From Bdellovibrio sp. ZAP7 (GTDB lineage: Bacteria; Bdellovibrionota; UBA1018; CAIMNF01): 61,465 nucleotides of DNA. The notes under the pieces were generated by a model. That model saw only the letters and a program-made list of their open reading frames with translations, searched no databases and was not told where the DNA came from. A program made the translations under genes and the position numbers. This document shows, piece after piece, positions 50,769 to 59,865 of this stretch (the first letter of the stretch is position 1; the number at the start of each line of letters is the position of its first letter). The stretch lies in NCBI GenBank assembly GCA_945874535.1, contig CAMCGZ010000002.1, positions 137,585 to 199,049 on the forward strand. Direction: 5' to 3'.

Positions 50769-52151
50769 ATGGCTTGGGGCCCGATCCTGCATGTGGAAGA
50801 CGAACGCTGGTTCCATCAGCAAGTGCGGAGTTGGATGCCGGAGGCCGAGTGGTCCTGGGTCGGGAGTTTACCCGAGGCCCGGGAGGCTCTTTTGCGGCAG
50901 AGTTTCGAGATCATCCTCCTCGATCGTCATGTGGGTGCTGAAGACGGCATCTCTTTACTACCCGAGTTGGCCTCTCTCGCGCCGGGTGCCGTCTGCATCA
51001 TGGTGAGTTCGGACGAGGACGGCGAAGGAATCCGAGAGGCCATCGATGCGGGTGCGAAAGATTACTTGATCAAATCATCCGATATGGGGCTGGATTTGAG
51101 GCTGAGAATCCAGATCGCCATGAAGACCCGTCAGGATGAACGTTTGATTCAGTCACGGACGCGCTCTTCTGGTGCTTCGGAATCTTCGGGTTGGATCGGG
51201 AGTTCTTCGGCTACCCGATCATTGAAAGAAAAAGCGAGAAAAGTGGCAGCAGTGGATGCACCCATTCTGATTACCGGAGAAAGCGGAACCGGCAAGGAAG
51301 TATTCGCTCAAGAGGTGCATCGCTTGCGGGGAGATCCTAAGCGACCTTTTGTGGCAGTGAATTGTGGAGCGATTCCCGAGTCCATGTTCGAGTCCGAGCT
51401 TTTCGGTCACCGCAAGGGTGCGTTCACAGGGGCATTCCAGCACAAGGAAGGCCTCGTCCGGATCGCCGATGGCGGAGATCTGTTTCTCGATGAGATTGGC
51501 GATCTACCTCTTTCTCAACAAGTGAAGATGCTGAGATTCCTGCAGGACGGGACCTTCACGCCGGTGGGATCCGGCAGGATGGAGTCTGCCAAGGTCCGTG
51601 TGATGGCTGCCACCCATCGGAACCTCGAGCAGGAAGTCGCTGGCGGGCGGTTCAGAGAGGATCTTCTGTTCAGGCTCGATGTGTATCGTGTGCACACGAC
51701 TCCACTTCGCGAAAGACGTGAAGATATTGCCGAGCTCTCCAGGTTTTTTGTCACCCGGCTCGGAGGTTCCCGGAAGAAGATCTCAAGAGAGGCTCTAGCC
51801 CTGCTCGAAAAACAGGAATGGAAGGGAAATGTTCGTGAGTTGTCGTCTGTCATCCAGCGTGCCTTGATCGAAGCAGGCGAGGATGATCTTCGTCCCGGAC
51901 ACTTCCGGTTCGGTGGAGTTTTGCCAATCTCGGTGCGACAGGCCAGAGTTCCCCTGGCTCTGAACGAAATCAACGGTAAGCGGTACCGTCAGTTTTTGGA
52001 GCATCACGAAAAGGAGTACTTGTTGGCAGCCCTGAAGTTACTCGACGGAGACACCCTTCGGTTGGCCGAATACCTGGAGTTGAGCCGTGCTACGGTATAC
52101 AATCGATTTCAGAAGCTGGGACTGAAGCCCGGGAGGAAGAATCATGAGTGA
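50769..52151 (+). CDS. sigma54-dependent NtrC-family response regulator
   Basis: 460 residues. Receiver domain with acidic E10/D11, phospho-acceptor D52 (IILLDRHVG) and K102. The AAA+ domain has Walker A GESGTGKE (170-177), the sigma54-contacting GAFTGA loop at 217-222, and Walker B LFLDEIGDL (238-246). A Fis-type HTH at the C-terminus (DTLRLAEYLELSRATVYNRF) gives DNA binding. AGGAGGC ribosome site. It is divergent from the Cys-rich gene, whose sigma54 promoter it almost certainly activates. It overlaps the 59-residue gene by 8 bases. Confidence 0.95.
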   Translation: MAWGPILHVEDERWFHQQVRSWMPEAEWSWVGSLPEAREALLRQSFEIILLDRHVGAEDGISLLPELASLAPGAVCIMVSSDEDGEGIREAIDAGAKDYLIKSSDMGLDLRLRIQIAMKTRQDERLIQSRTRSSGASESSGWIGSSSATRSLKEKARKVAAVDAPILITGESGTGKEVFAQEVHRLRGDPKRPFVAVNCGAIPESMFESELFGHRKGAFTGAFQHKEGLVRIADGGDLFLDEIGDLPLSQQVKMLRFLQDGTFTPVGSGRMESAKVRVMAATHRNLEQEVAGGRFREDLLFRLDVYRVHTTPLRERREDIAELSRFFVTRLGGSRKKISREALALLEKQEWKGNVRELSSVIQRALIEAGEDDLRPGHFRFGGVLPISVRQARVPLALNEINGKRYRQFLEHHEKEYLLAALKLLDGDTLRLAEYLELSRATVYNRFQKLGLKPGRKNHE

Positions 52152-52323
52152 TCCGGTGACCCGGCATGACCAAAAGAACGCACTGTTGTTTCTCGAGGTG
52201 TTTCCCGACCTGCTCAAGGCAGTTTTGAGCGCGGGTGAGGGTCCCGGGAAGCCGGGGTTTGAGGAATTGATTTCTGTATTGAATGAAAAGGTCGCTCTCC
52301 TGAAGAAGGGCATGAACGGATGA
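52144..52323 (+). CDS. 59-residue protein with an H-D-x-K-N motif
   Basis: Starts at ATG 52144, 8 bases inside the activator gene, and its TGA overlaps the kinase start at 52320. Sequence features: VTRHDQKNALLFLEVFPDLL, then a Gly/Pro linker and a second helix ending in LNEKVALLKKG. H-D-Q-K-N followed by a hydrophobic helix resembles the phospho-accepting H box of histidine kinases (compare VHDIRNPIRGL in the next gene). It could be a minimal phosphotransfer or kinase-regulating protein. It is too short for routine gene calling. No promoter of its own. Confidence 0.6.
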   Translation: MSDPVTRHDQKNALLFLEVFPDLLKAVLSAGEGPGKPGFEELISVLNEKVALLKKGMNG

Positions 52324-54329
52324 GCCCGATCCGGAATCTCTACCGGATCGGAATTGCCGGGTGCCTCACTCTTGGGCTCGGGCTCGGGCTCGAGTTTTCG
52401 GGGTGGATATCGGCGCCTCCGGGAAGCTTACTCTGTGGTATAGAGGCTTTAACTGGTGTCCTGGTATTGGTGAGCCTCATCCGTCAAAGATCGTTTGCCT
52501 GGGCAGCCATTGTGGCGCCCTACTGGGTCGCGGACCTGGTGTTCTATGCAATTCAGTACGGGCAAGTTTTGAAGGGCCAGCATTGGTCCCAGCTTGCGAC
52601 CGCCTGTTATGACCTGTCTTACGTGGCCTCGACCGCATGGCTAGCGACTCGACCTGGGTTTTTCGGGACGGGGTTCTGGAAGCGGCTGATGGTGCCCGTG
52701 GCCTTGGTCGGAGTTCTGCTCGGGTTTTATTTCTTTCCAGCGTTGAGTGAGGCCCGTTCGAATGTGTTATCCGTTTTGTTTCCGGGATGGCTCGAAGCCG
52801 TTTCGATCCTGGTGACAGCGTTGGCGCTGGTATCGGCCTTCTATGCGATCATCCATTCGGCGCTCGGGCGTATCAGCTTTCTTTCGGTCGGAGTCGTGAT
52901 CCAAGGCCTGGTGAATCTTTCTCTGACAGCAGAGGCCTATCTGAAGGGAGCGATCACCTTCGGGTTTTACGAATATTTTTGGGCAACGGGGGTGTTCTGG
53001 ATCGGTTGGACGGCTCTTTTGACGCGGAAGTCAGACCGTGAGGAGCTTCAGGTCCATTCGATTGCATCCCGATTTCATGCCGGTGTGATCACCTTCACGC
53101 TCGGATTGGTCCTTGCCGCTGTTTTCTCCGGCATCACGGGGAGTTCGGGAATCCGACTGGTTTCGGTGGCGATGGCCGGGGGCGTGGTCTTTGCGCTGTT
53201 GCTGAGTGCTCTGGTGGTGGAAACCGTCGAAGTGTACTCGAGTCTTCTGGGGAGGGCCCTTGAGCGTGGCTTCACGAGCGCGCTCACCGATCGGGTTTCT
53301 GTGGACCGTCTGCCGGTGGAGTTGGAGACGCTGTTTGGGGCTGTTTTTGAACGTTCAGTGATGATGGATCGCGAACGCCGTGAACGGTGGAGTCAGTCCA
53401 TTCTCATTCACCGGCGACTGGTTCACGATATCCGGAATCCGATCCGGGGATTGATCGGTCTGATCCAGGGATCTGCCATATCCGACCCCGACACACGGGG
53501 AGCCTGTCTGGACTCATTAAAGGCCCTGGATCGGGTTTCGTCCGGGATGCTGAGCCAGAAGGTCGGTTGCACTTCGGCTCCATCCGTTCAACGTTTGATC
53601 CTCCAACTGGAACGTTGGTTTCGGGGAGTGACCCATGAGAGCGGTAAAGAAATCATTCTGGATCTATCTGGAATGGCCAAAGAACCGGGACATGTCTGGG
53701 TGCGGGAAGAGATCCTGGAACGGCTGCTCATGAACATCCTCGTGAATGCTACTGAGAGTCCGGGCTGCACCCGGATCCGGATCGACTCCCGAAGAGAGGG
53801 AGACCGCTTGGTTCTGATCGTTGAGGATGATGGCGAGGGGTGTTCGGATGCGGATCTCCGCATGCTCAATGACGGCATGGAGTTCACTCGTAAGGATTCG
53901 GGGAACGGACTCGGCTTGAGCGGGAATCGTGCAGCCCTCATGAATGAGGGGGGAGTCATTCACTTTGTGCGTCCATCGAATCGGGGCTTTCGGGTGGAGC
54001 TCAGTCTCCCGGCCGCCAGTTCACGCATCATTCTCATCGATGACGATCGCGCCATTCGCCTGGTTTGGCGCACGCTCGGGCGCTCCAAGGGGGTCGATGT
54101 CGAGGCTCACGACCCAGACGGACAGACCCTCGAGCAGTTGGTGTCTGCATCAGACCGGGAAGTGGAGGTCTATGTGGATTTACACTTGGGATCAGAGAGT
54201 GGAGTCACTTTGCTGGATCGTTTGAGTCAGGCTGGGTACCGGAAGCTCTATCTGGTGAGCGCTGAGCCCGAATTGGCTCCGGCAGACTGCATTTATCCGA
54301 TCCGGGACAAGGCCTTTCCCAGGTTTTGA
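52320..54329 (+). CDS. membrane hybrid histidine kinase
   Basis: 669 residues. About seven to eight membrane helices in residues 8-300 with short loops, so it may sense something in or near the membrane. H box at H369 (LVHDIRNPIRGLIGL), N box with NILVNATES near 475, then VEDDGEGC and SGNGLGLSGNRAAL for ATP binding. A C-terminal receiver domain starts at RIILIDDDRA (about 570) with phospho-acceptor D620 in VYVDLHLG. It overlaps the 59-residue gene by 4 bases, so the three genes are co-translated, and its target is most likely the NtrC-type activator. Confidence 0.93.
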   Translation: MSPIRNLYRIGIAGCLTLGLGLGLEFSGWISAPPGSLLCGIEALTGVLVLVSLIRQRSFAWAAIVAPYWVADLVFYAIQYGQVLKGQHWSQLATACYDLSYVASTAWLATRPGFFGTGFWKRLMVPVALVGVLLGFYFFPALSEARSNVLSVLFPGWLEAVSILVTALALVSAFYAIIHSALGRISFLSVGVVIQGLVNLSLTAEAYLKGAITFGFYEYFWATGVFWIGWTALLTRKSDREELQVHSIASRFHAGVITFTLGLVLAAVFSGITGSSGIRLVSVAMAGGVVFALLLSALVVETVEVYSSLLGRALERGFTSALTDRVSVDRLPVELETLFGAVFERSVMMDRERRERWSQSILIHRRLVHDIRNPIRGLIGLIQGSAISDPDTRGACLDSLKALDRVSSGMLSQKVGCTSAPSVQRLILQLERWFRGVTHESGKEIILDLSGMAKEPGHVWVREEILERLLMNILVNATESPGCTRIRIDSRREGDRLVLIVEDDGEGCSDADLRMLNDGMEFTRKDSGNGLGLSGNRAALMNEGGVIHFVRPSNRGFRVELSLPAASSRIILIDDDRAIRLVWRTLGRSKGVDVEAHDPDGQTLEQLVSASDREVEVYVDLHLGSESGVTLLDRLSQAGYRKLYLVSAEPELAPADCIYPIRDKAFPRF

Positions 54330-54376
54330 TTGGACATCGGCCTTGGCAAAGTGCGACGGACGTTCTAAAAAATAGT

Positions 54377-55255
54377 ATGAGGATTTTCATATTTACGCTG
54401 TGCGCTATCGGTTTCTTGTCCAATTAGGTTCAGGCCTCGACTTGGAACGGTCGGATCGAGGAGGGGTTCACCGGGGCTCCTGTATCGATCGGCGCAGTGG
54501 CAGATCGTTTGGCGGATTCTGACTTGGTGGTTCTCGGCGAACAGCATGACATCGCAGCGATCCAGAGCGCACAAGCCGGAGTGATAGCCGAGGTTGCAGG
54601 CCGCCGGGGCGATCGTTCCTTCACCACTGCCTGGGAGTTTCTCGATGCCAAAGACCAGCCTCGGATTCAGGAGGCTTATGATGCCTTCAATTCCGGGGTG
54701 ATCGACTCCCGTGAGTTTTTGGTTCGCACCCAAGGAAGTGCCCGCTATTTGAATTATGCTCCCATTTTGGAAGTGACCCGTTTGCTCGGGGGCGGATTTC
54801 TCGGAGTCAATCTCTCGAGGAAAGACAAAGAACCGGTCGTCCAAGGGGGCCTGAGTGCGGCATTGCCGGGGACAGTCCCGGCCGGCTTCGGCATGGAGTT
54901 TGGCGGTTACTTCGATCGCTTCAAGCTGGCGATGGAAGGTCATGCCACGCCCGAACAGATTTCCAATTATTACGCTGCTCAATGTCTGACCGACGATGTG
55001 ATGGCGCACAGCCTGATTTCCGGCCGGATTCCGAACGAACTCCGGTTTTTAGTGGTCGGTGCTTTCCACTCTGATTTCGGGGATGGCGTAGTGAAGCGAT
55101 TGAGACTCAGATCCGGTGGCGCACGGGTGAGGACCATCCGTTTTGTCGATGCGAGCCTTTACACTGAAGCCGAACTCCGGACGATCCGCCAGGATTCTGT
55201 TTACGGTGTGGTGGCAGACTTTGTTTACTACCTGAACGAACCGAAAGCGAATTGA
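54377..55255 (+). pseudogene. ChaN-like haem-binding-family gene with a stop codon in the signal peptide
   Basis: The reading frame from ATG 54377 codes MRIFIFTLCAIGFLSN, then TAG at 54425-54427, then VQAS and the mature protein in the same frame to 55255. The mature part has VVLGEQHD and VVGAFHSDFGDG, typical of the ChaN/DUF399 (Cofac_haem_bdg) family. A CAG-to-TAG change would explain it. A GTG at 54497 could start an untargeted form of 252 residues. Either a young pseudogene, a sequencing error, or readthrough. Lies in front of the CoA-transferase gene, 12 bases before its likely start. Confidence 0.75.
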
Positions 55256-55266
55256 GGGGGCCGATC

Positions 55267-56544
55267 GTGAATCGGGTATCGACAGCAGCGGAGGCGGTTT
55301 CGGCTGTCAGCTCGGGTGCCAGGATTTATGTCCACGGGCAGGCGGCCACGCCCCTTCGCCTCATCGACGCTCTGGTGGAACGTCTACGCAAACGAGAACT
55401 GTCCGATCTCGAGTTCCTTCATCTGCATACGGTGGGGCCCGCTGCTTACGCGGACCCTGAGTTTGCGGACCGCGTGAGGGTGACCAACTTCTTTGTCGGA
55501 CCGAACATCCGATCGCGGATCAACCACCGCAATGTCGATTATCTGCCCTGTTTTCTTTCCGAGATCCCCGGCTTGATCCGTACCGGCAGGCGCAAAGTGG
55601 ATGTGGCGTTGATTCATGTTTCTCCGCCCGATGCTCATGGTTTTTGTTCGCTCGGGACCAGTGTCGAAGCCACCAAGGCCGCCATCGAGGTTGCTTCACT
55701 TGTGATTGCACAGATCAATGATCAAATGCCCCGGACTCACGGAGACGGTCTGATTCATCTCGATCGCATTCACGCAGCTATTACCATTTCAGATCCGATC
55801 TTCGAGACCGCTCCCTCGACTCCCGGTCCGGTCGAGCTCAAGATCGGGCAGTACGCCGCGGGTCTGATCGAGAATGGTTCCACCCTCCAGATGGGCATCG
55901 GGTCGGTGCCGGATGCCGTGTTAGCGGCACTCCAGGATCACCGGGACCTCGGGATCCATACCGAGATGTGGACCGATGGTGCTCTCGATCTCATCTTGTC
56001 CGGTGCGGTCAATAACCGCCTGAAGAAGGTTCATCCCGGTAAAACCGTCAGTTCCTTCATTCTCGGTACCCGCAAAGTGTATGATTTCATCCACGACAAT
56101 CCGAGCGTGATTCAGCTCGATGCGGCCTATGTGAATCATCCGGGCGTGATCTCACGGAACCCGAAAGTGATCGCCATCAATTCAGCAGTAGAGGTGGATC
56201 TGACGGGGCAGGTTTGTGCCGACTCGATCGGGGATCGGATCATTTCGGGCGTGGGCGGGCAAGTTGATTTCATCACGGGTGCATCCATGAGCGAGGGAGG
56301 AAAAGCCATCATTGCCCTCCCGTCGCGGACCCACCGCGACGAGTCCCGGATCGCTCCTGTTCTCAAGTCGGGGGCCGGTGTGGTCACCACCCGGGCCCAT
56401 GTTCATCATGTGATCACCGAGTACGGTGTGGCCGATCTGTACGGAAAGACCATCGCCGAGAGGGCTAGGAGTCTCATCGCGATCGCCCATCCCGAAGACC
56501 GGGAAGGGCTCGAGCGGGAGTTCAGTTCACGATTCGCTCACTGA
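55267..56544 (+). CDS. acetyl-CoA hydrolase/transferase family CoA-transferase
   Basis: 425 residues; Cat1/4-hydroxybutyrate CoA-transferase type. Motifs: GIGSVPDAVLAAL near 210, LGIHTEMWTDGALDLI with the active-site Glu, and GGQVDFITGASMSEGGKAII near 330. GTG at 55267 has AGGGGG 6 bases before; a TTG at 55252 overlapping the upstream stop is the alternative. Transfers CoA between short acyl groups such as acetate; exact substrate unknown. Its 3' end overlaps the convergent Fic gene by 23 bases. Confidence 0.88.
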   Translation: MNRVSTAAEAVSAVSSGARIYVHGQAATPLRLIDALVERLRKRELSDLEFLHLHTVGPAAYADPEFADRVRVTNFFVGPNIRSRINHRNVDYLPCFLSEIPGLIRTGRRKVDVALIHVSPPDAHGFCSLGTSVEATKAAIEVASLVIAQINDQMPRTHGDGLIHLDRIHAAITISDPIFETAPSTPGPVELKIGQYAAGLIENGSTLQMGIGSVPDAVLAALQDHRDLGIHTEMWTDGALDLILSGAVNNRLKKVHPGKTVSSFILGTRKVYDFIHDNPSVIQLDAAYVNHPGVISRNPKVIAINSAVEVDLTGQVCADSIGDRIISGVGGQVDFITGASMSEGGKAIIALPSRTHRDESRIAPVLKSGAGVVTTRAHVHHVITEYGVADLYGKTIAERARSLIAIAHPEDREGLEREFSSRFAH

Positions 56545-58531
56545 TCAGATTGCCTTCCGGGTCGAATACCGAGATTTTGACTTTTGTGGGGTCTTCAGGA
56601 AGGCGTTCCAAAACCCGGGTCTGCTTGACTCGGGTGGTCCCCGCTTGAAGCTCTCCGGTATTTCGCTTCACGTCGATCACCTCGACATCCTTGAATTCCA
56701 CGCGCATGACCGATCCGGGGTGAATCGCCCCTGCGACAGCGACTTCCTGCTGTCTCGGATACTTACTCATGAAAGAGTTTCCGAGTTTTCCGGAAATCTC
56801 GTTCAGACGATTGAAGTCAACGGCACCGTGCTTGGGTTCGAGTGCGGTCAAAATCAATTGGCCCTTCATTTTCAGAATCGACTGTTCACCCGTTAAAAAA
56901 CCCTCTGAAAACCGTTTAGCGACAGCCTTATTCTTCGATGTGGAAAGAAACACACTCTGTCCGTAGGACCCTTCCGCATTCATGTGATCGGCCGCGTGTT
57001 GGAAGAACGTCTCGGGCTTTTGCATCATGCTGTTGAAGTCGGTGTGATTCTGGGCGATTTTATTGAGTAGTCTGTCTTTCGAACCCGTTCCTATCCGGGA
57101 TGCACCCATGGAAAGATGGATGTCCGATAGTTCTTTGAAGTGCGAGAGCAACTCATCATCCGTGTAGGAATGCTGGGTGGAGAGGCCCCGATGGATCTCG
57201 CTATTTTCGTAGAAGTCCCGATGAAAGGTTTTGATCTGATCGGCATCGAAGTCCCGTACTTTCAACAGGTCGGAAGATTCGTCAGGAACACGCCTGACTT
57301 GGTACAGGTCGGTTTCTTTTCCGGTCTTGACGAAATGAACCGACCAACCCTTGACTGATTGGATATATTCCCGGAGGAGGCGGGTTTCTTTCGGTGCGTA
57401 GGTTTCGATCGCTTTGCCCTTTGAACGGACGTATTGGGCGTAGTCGTACGAGTCCACCGGGAAGTCGGCTTTTGCACCCTTCAGGCCTTTTGAGGTGAAG
57501 CGGATCCGGTCTGGAAGCTTCGATACGAGGTTGAGGGGGGTCTTTTTGATGTCCAGTCCCAAGGATTGCCTCCACTGCACATCTTCCAGGAACCGATTCG
57601 AGGTGCGGATGCCAGTCATCACTTTTTCATAAAAGCGCTCCTGACTGATCGAAAGGTCGATGGTGTCTTCGAGAATCGGAATCGGAAGTCCTTCCTGAGA
57701 GAGGAGGTAACTCAGTGTGAACCGGGTGGTCCGACCGTTACCGTCCGGGAAGGGGTGGATGGAGACCAGCTTTTGGGTGAAGTCGGTATAGGCTCTGACC
57801 CGCTCTTCTGTCGAATGGGAGCTGCGAAGAGTGGCCTTCATTTCAGCCATCGCTTCTTCGAGCAATCGTCGGGTGTCTTCGGGTTTCGGATAAAAGACCC
57901 TTTGGTAGGGCTGGGAGGGATCGTTCTCAAAAGTGAGGTAGGGGTTCTTTTTGAGCAAGGCGCCCTCTTGGGCGACTTTCGAGCGAGGCATATTGAAGTA
58001 GACCTGGGAACTTTCCCTGACCTTTCCGAATTTTCCGCTCTTGAACCAACCTTTTTCTTCCATCAGGATGCCATTGAACTTTTCAATCAGTTCGACATCA
58101 AAGTCGTCTTCGACTCGAATCCTCTTCCCCTTCGCGATGTACTCCTCAAAGGCGCGCTCGAATTTTTCGAGGGGCTTGTCTTTGAAGAGAAATCCACCTT
58201 CGTCCCAAAGAGGTAAGAGATTCTTTGTTTCGCGGTTGGCACTGAGCGCGATTTGGTCCCGATCGTAAAAGAGATTGGCCTCGATCCACTTCCGATCTTC
58301 TGGAGTCGACTTTTTCCAGGTTTGAATCCATTTGTCCGAGACCTTCAAGTCTGTAAGCGGGCGAGCGGCCTCCGTCCGGTTCAGGAACATGTTCCGGAGG
58401 AGTCTCGGGGTGTCCCAAGCACAGTCTGCCCGGGCCACTGCCGAAGTGCATCCGATGATCAGGAGGATGAGGCGTAAGTCCACGAGATCGGATCGGAATA
58501 CGAGGTGAAAGGCTTGAGTTTTTTGGCCCAT
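56522..58531 (-). CDS. exported Fic (AMPylation) protein with an ADP-ribosyltransferase-like C-terminus
   Basis: 669 residues from ATG 58531 (longer frame to 58615 and a GTG at 58483 are alternatives). The N-terminal signal is LRLILLIIGCTSAVARA, with a lipobox-like I-I-G-C or cleavage after ARA. The Fic motif HPFPDGNGRTTR lies at 259-270, complete for AMP transfer. The C-terminal part (about 405-620) has an ART-like order: YQVRR, then VFLSTSKNKAVAKRF (S-T-S) and RQQEVAVAGA (Q-x-E). I infer a second ADP-ribosylating domain. Both activities modify host or partner proteins in known effectors. Divergent from dps with only 33 bases between. Confidence 0.72.
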   Translation of the reverse strand: MGQKTQAFHLVFRSDLVDLRLILLIIGCTSAVARADCAWDTPRLLRNMFLNRTEAARPLTDLKVSDKWIQTWKKSTPEDRKWIEANLFYDRDQIALSANRETKNLLPLWDEGGFLFKDKPLEKFERAFEEYIAKGKRIRVEDDFDVELIEKFNGILMEEKGWFKSGKFGKVRESSQVYFNMPRSKVAQEGALLKKNPYLTFENDPSQPYQRVFYPKPEDTRRLLEEAMAEMKATLRSSHSTEERVRAYTDFTQKLVSIHPFPDGNGRTTRFTLSYLLSQEGLPIPILEDTIDLSISQERFYEKVMTGIRTSNRFLEDVQWRQSLGLDIKKTPLNLVSKLPDRIRFTSKGLKGAKADFPVDSYDYAQYVRSKGKAIETYAPKETRLLREYIQSVKGWSVHFVKTGKETDLYQVRRVPDESSDLLKVRDFDADQIKTFHRDFYENSEIHRGLSTQHSYTDDELLSHFKELSDIHLSMGASRIGTGSKDRLLNKIAQNHTDFNSMMQKPETFFQHAADHMNAEGSYGQSVFLSTSKNKAVAKRFSEGFLTGEQSILKMKGQLILTALEPKHGAVDFNRLNEISGKLGNSFMSKYPRQQEVAVAGAIHPGSVMRVEFKDVEVIDVKRNTGELQAGTTRVKQTRVLERLPEDPTKVKISVFDPEGNLISERIVN

Positions 58532-58564
58532 TTGTTGCTTCACTCGATTCAGAAGGCGGTGCCC

Positions 58565-59035
58565 ATGAAGATCAATATTGGAATTGAAGAAGCGGAGCGT
58601 AAGGAAATTGCCCAAGGACTATCGAAACTTTTGGCCGATACCTACACCCTGTACTTAAAAACCCACTCTTATCATTGGAATGTGAAAGGTCCTTGGTTCC
58701 AGACTTTGCACCTCATGTTCGAGACGCAGTACACCGAGCTGGCCCAGGCTGTGGATCAGATCGCTGAGCGTATCCGGGCGCTCGGATTTCCCTCGCCAGG
58801 GACTTTCCAAGAGTTCACCCAATTGACGAGTATTCCGAGTAAGCCCGGAGTACCCAATGCCGAGTCAATGGTGGAGCAGCTCATTGAGGGCCAGGAGGCG
58901 ATTGTTCGAACTGCCCGGTCTTTGTTTCCCCTGGTGGGGCGGGTCGCCGATGAGCCCACGGCGGATCTGCTCACCCAACGAATGCAGGTTCATGAAAAGA
59001 CGGCTTGGATGTTGCGAAGTCTGCTTGAAAAATAA
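58565..59035 (+). CDS. dps: Dps ferritin-like DNA-protection protein
   Basis: 156 residues. Dps ferroxidase site residues: THSYHWNVKGPWFQTLHLMF with the His-Trp-x-x-x-G, and FETQYTELAQAVDQIAERIR with Asp/Glu. Binds iron and protects DNA from peroxide. ATG at 58565; an upstream frame from 58505 adds a non-homologous tail. Convergent with the E2-like gene (5 bases apart). Confidence 0.95.
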   Translation: MKINIGIEEAERKEIAQGLSKLLADTYTLYLKTHSYHWNVKGPWFQTLHLMFETQYTELAQAVDQIAERIRALGFPSPGTFQEFTQLTSIPSKPGVPNAESMVEQLIEGQEAIVRTARSLFPLVGRVADEPTADLLTQRMQVHEKTAWMLRSLLEK

Positions 59036-59040
59036 ACAAC

Positions 59041-59865
59041 TCAGTGTGGATGCTTCAGGTATTCCTTGAGACCTTCCAGGATCTTCGAACATCCGTAGCC
59101 GTCGATCAGTCGGTGGTCCAGTGTCACCGAGACAGGAAGCATCGGTTTGACGACGATTTGTCCGTTTTCGACCACAGGTCGGTCGGTGATTTTTCCGATG
59201 GCAAGCACCATGGGGCAGCGCGAGTAGGGAACGAGCGGCGCAAAGCCGTATTCGAGCCCCATTCCCCCGACCGATGTGACCATAGCTGAACCGAAGGGGT
59301 CGCGCGGGGTCCCGAGGAGCGGGCTCCACAGGTTCAGGGTGTGGGTTACAAATGAGACCGCATCCAGAACCCGTGCGATGATCCAGGATGGAATGTACCG
59401 GAGGCGGGTCTTGATGGCCTTGAATTCGGGATCTTCGTTAGCTCGGATGCTTTTAGCTTTTTGTTGGAGTTCGTCCAGGATCTGCTCGAGCGATTTGCGA
59501 TCGGCTTCTCTCACTACCGCACCCGATAGGTTCTCTTCGCCGTTTTCAACAGCAGAAACCTGTAGAAAAACATCGATGGTTTTCCGTTGGTAGAGTTTTC
59601 CCCAACGCAAGATAGAATTGAACGAGGGGTAACGTGCAATCCCGTGGGCGATGCCCTTGGCTATCACAATGGTCGGAGTCAGTCGGACTCCCCGTTTTCT
59701 GGCCTCTTCGACTTTGGCCAACAGGGGGCCCGCATCGAGGTCAACGAACCCGTAAATCGACGGATCCTTGGTGGTCTTCCAGGTGGCAATCGCCACCTTA
59801 CGCCAGACATTCAGCGGGACCGGGCCTTTGTAATTGAGGTGTTTAGAAATCATACCTGCCTTCAC
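59041..59865 (-). CDS. E2-type 2-oxoacid dehydrogenase acyltransferase catalytic domain, stand-alone
   Basis: 274 residues. The CoA-acyltransferase fold of dihydrolipoamide acyltransferases ends in VTLDHRLIDGYGCSKILEGL; the catalytic D-H-x-x-x-D-G is intact. MVTSVGGMGLEYGFAPLVPY and CPMVLAIGKI are usual. There is no lipoyl or E1-binding domain, so it is not a normal pyruvate/2-oxoglutarate dehydrogenase E2. It may be a stand-alone acyltransferase. Overlaps the upstream exported protein by 4 bases. Confidence 0.85.
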   Translation of the reverse strand: MKAGMISKHLNYKGPVPLNVWRKVAIATWKTTKDPSIYGFVDLDAGPLLAKVEEARKRGVRLTPTIVIAKGIAHGIARYPSFNSILRWGKLYQRKTIDVFLQVSAVENGEENLSGAVVREADRKSLEQILDELQQKAKSIRANEDPEFKAIKTRLRYIPSWIIARVLDAVSFVTHTLNLWSPLLGTPRDPFGSAMVTSVGGMGLEYGFAPLVPYSRCPMVLAIGKITDRPVVENGQIVVKPMLPVSVTLDHRLIDGYGCSKILEGLKEYLKHPH

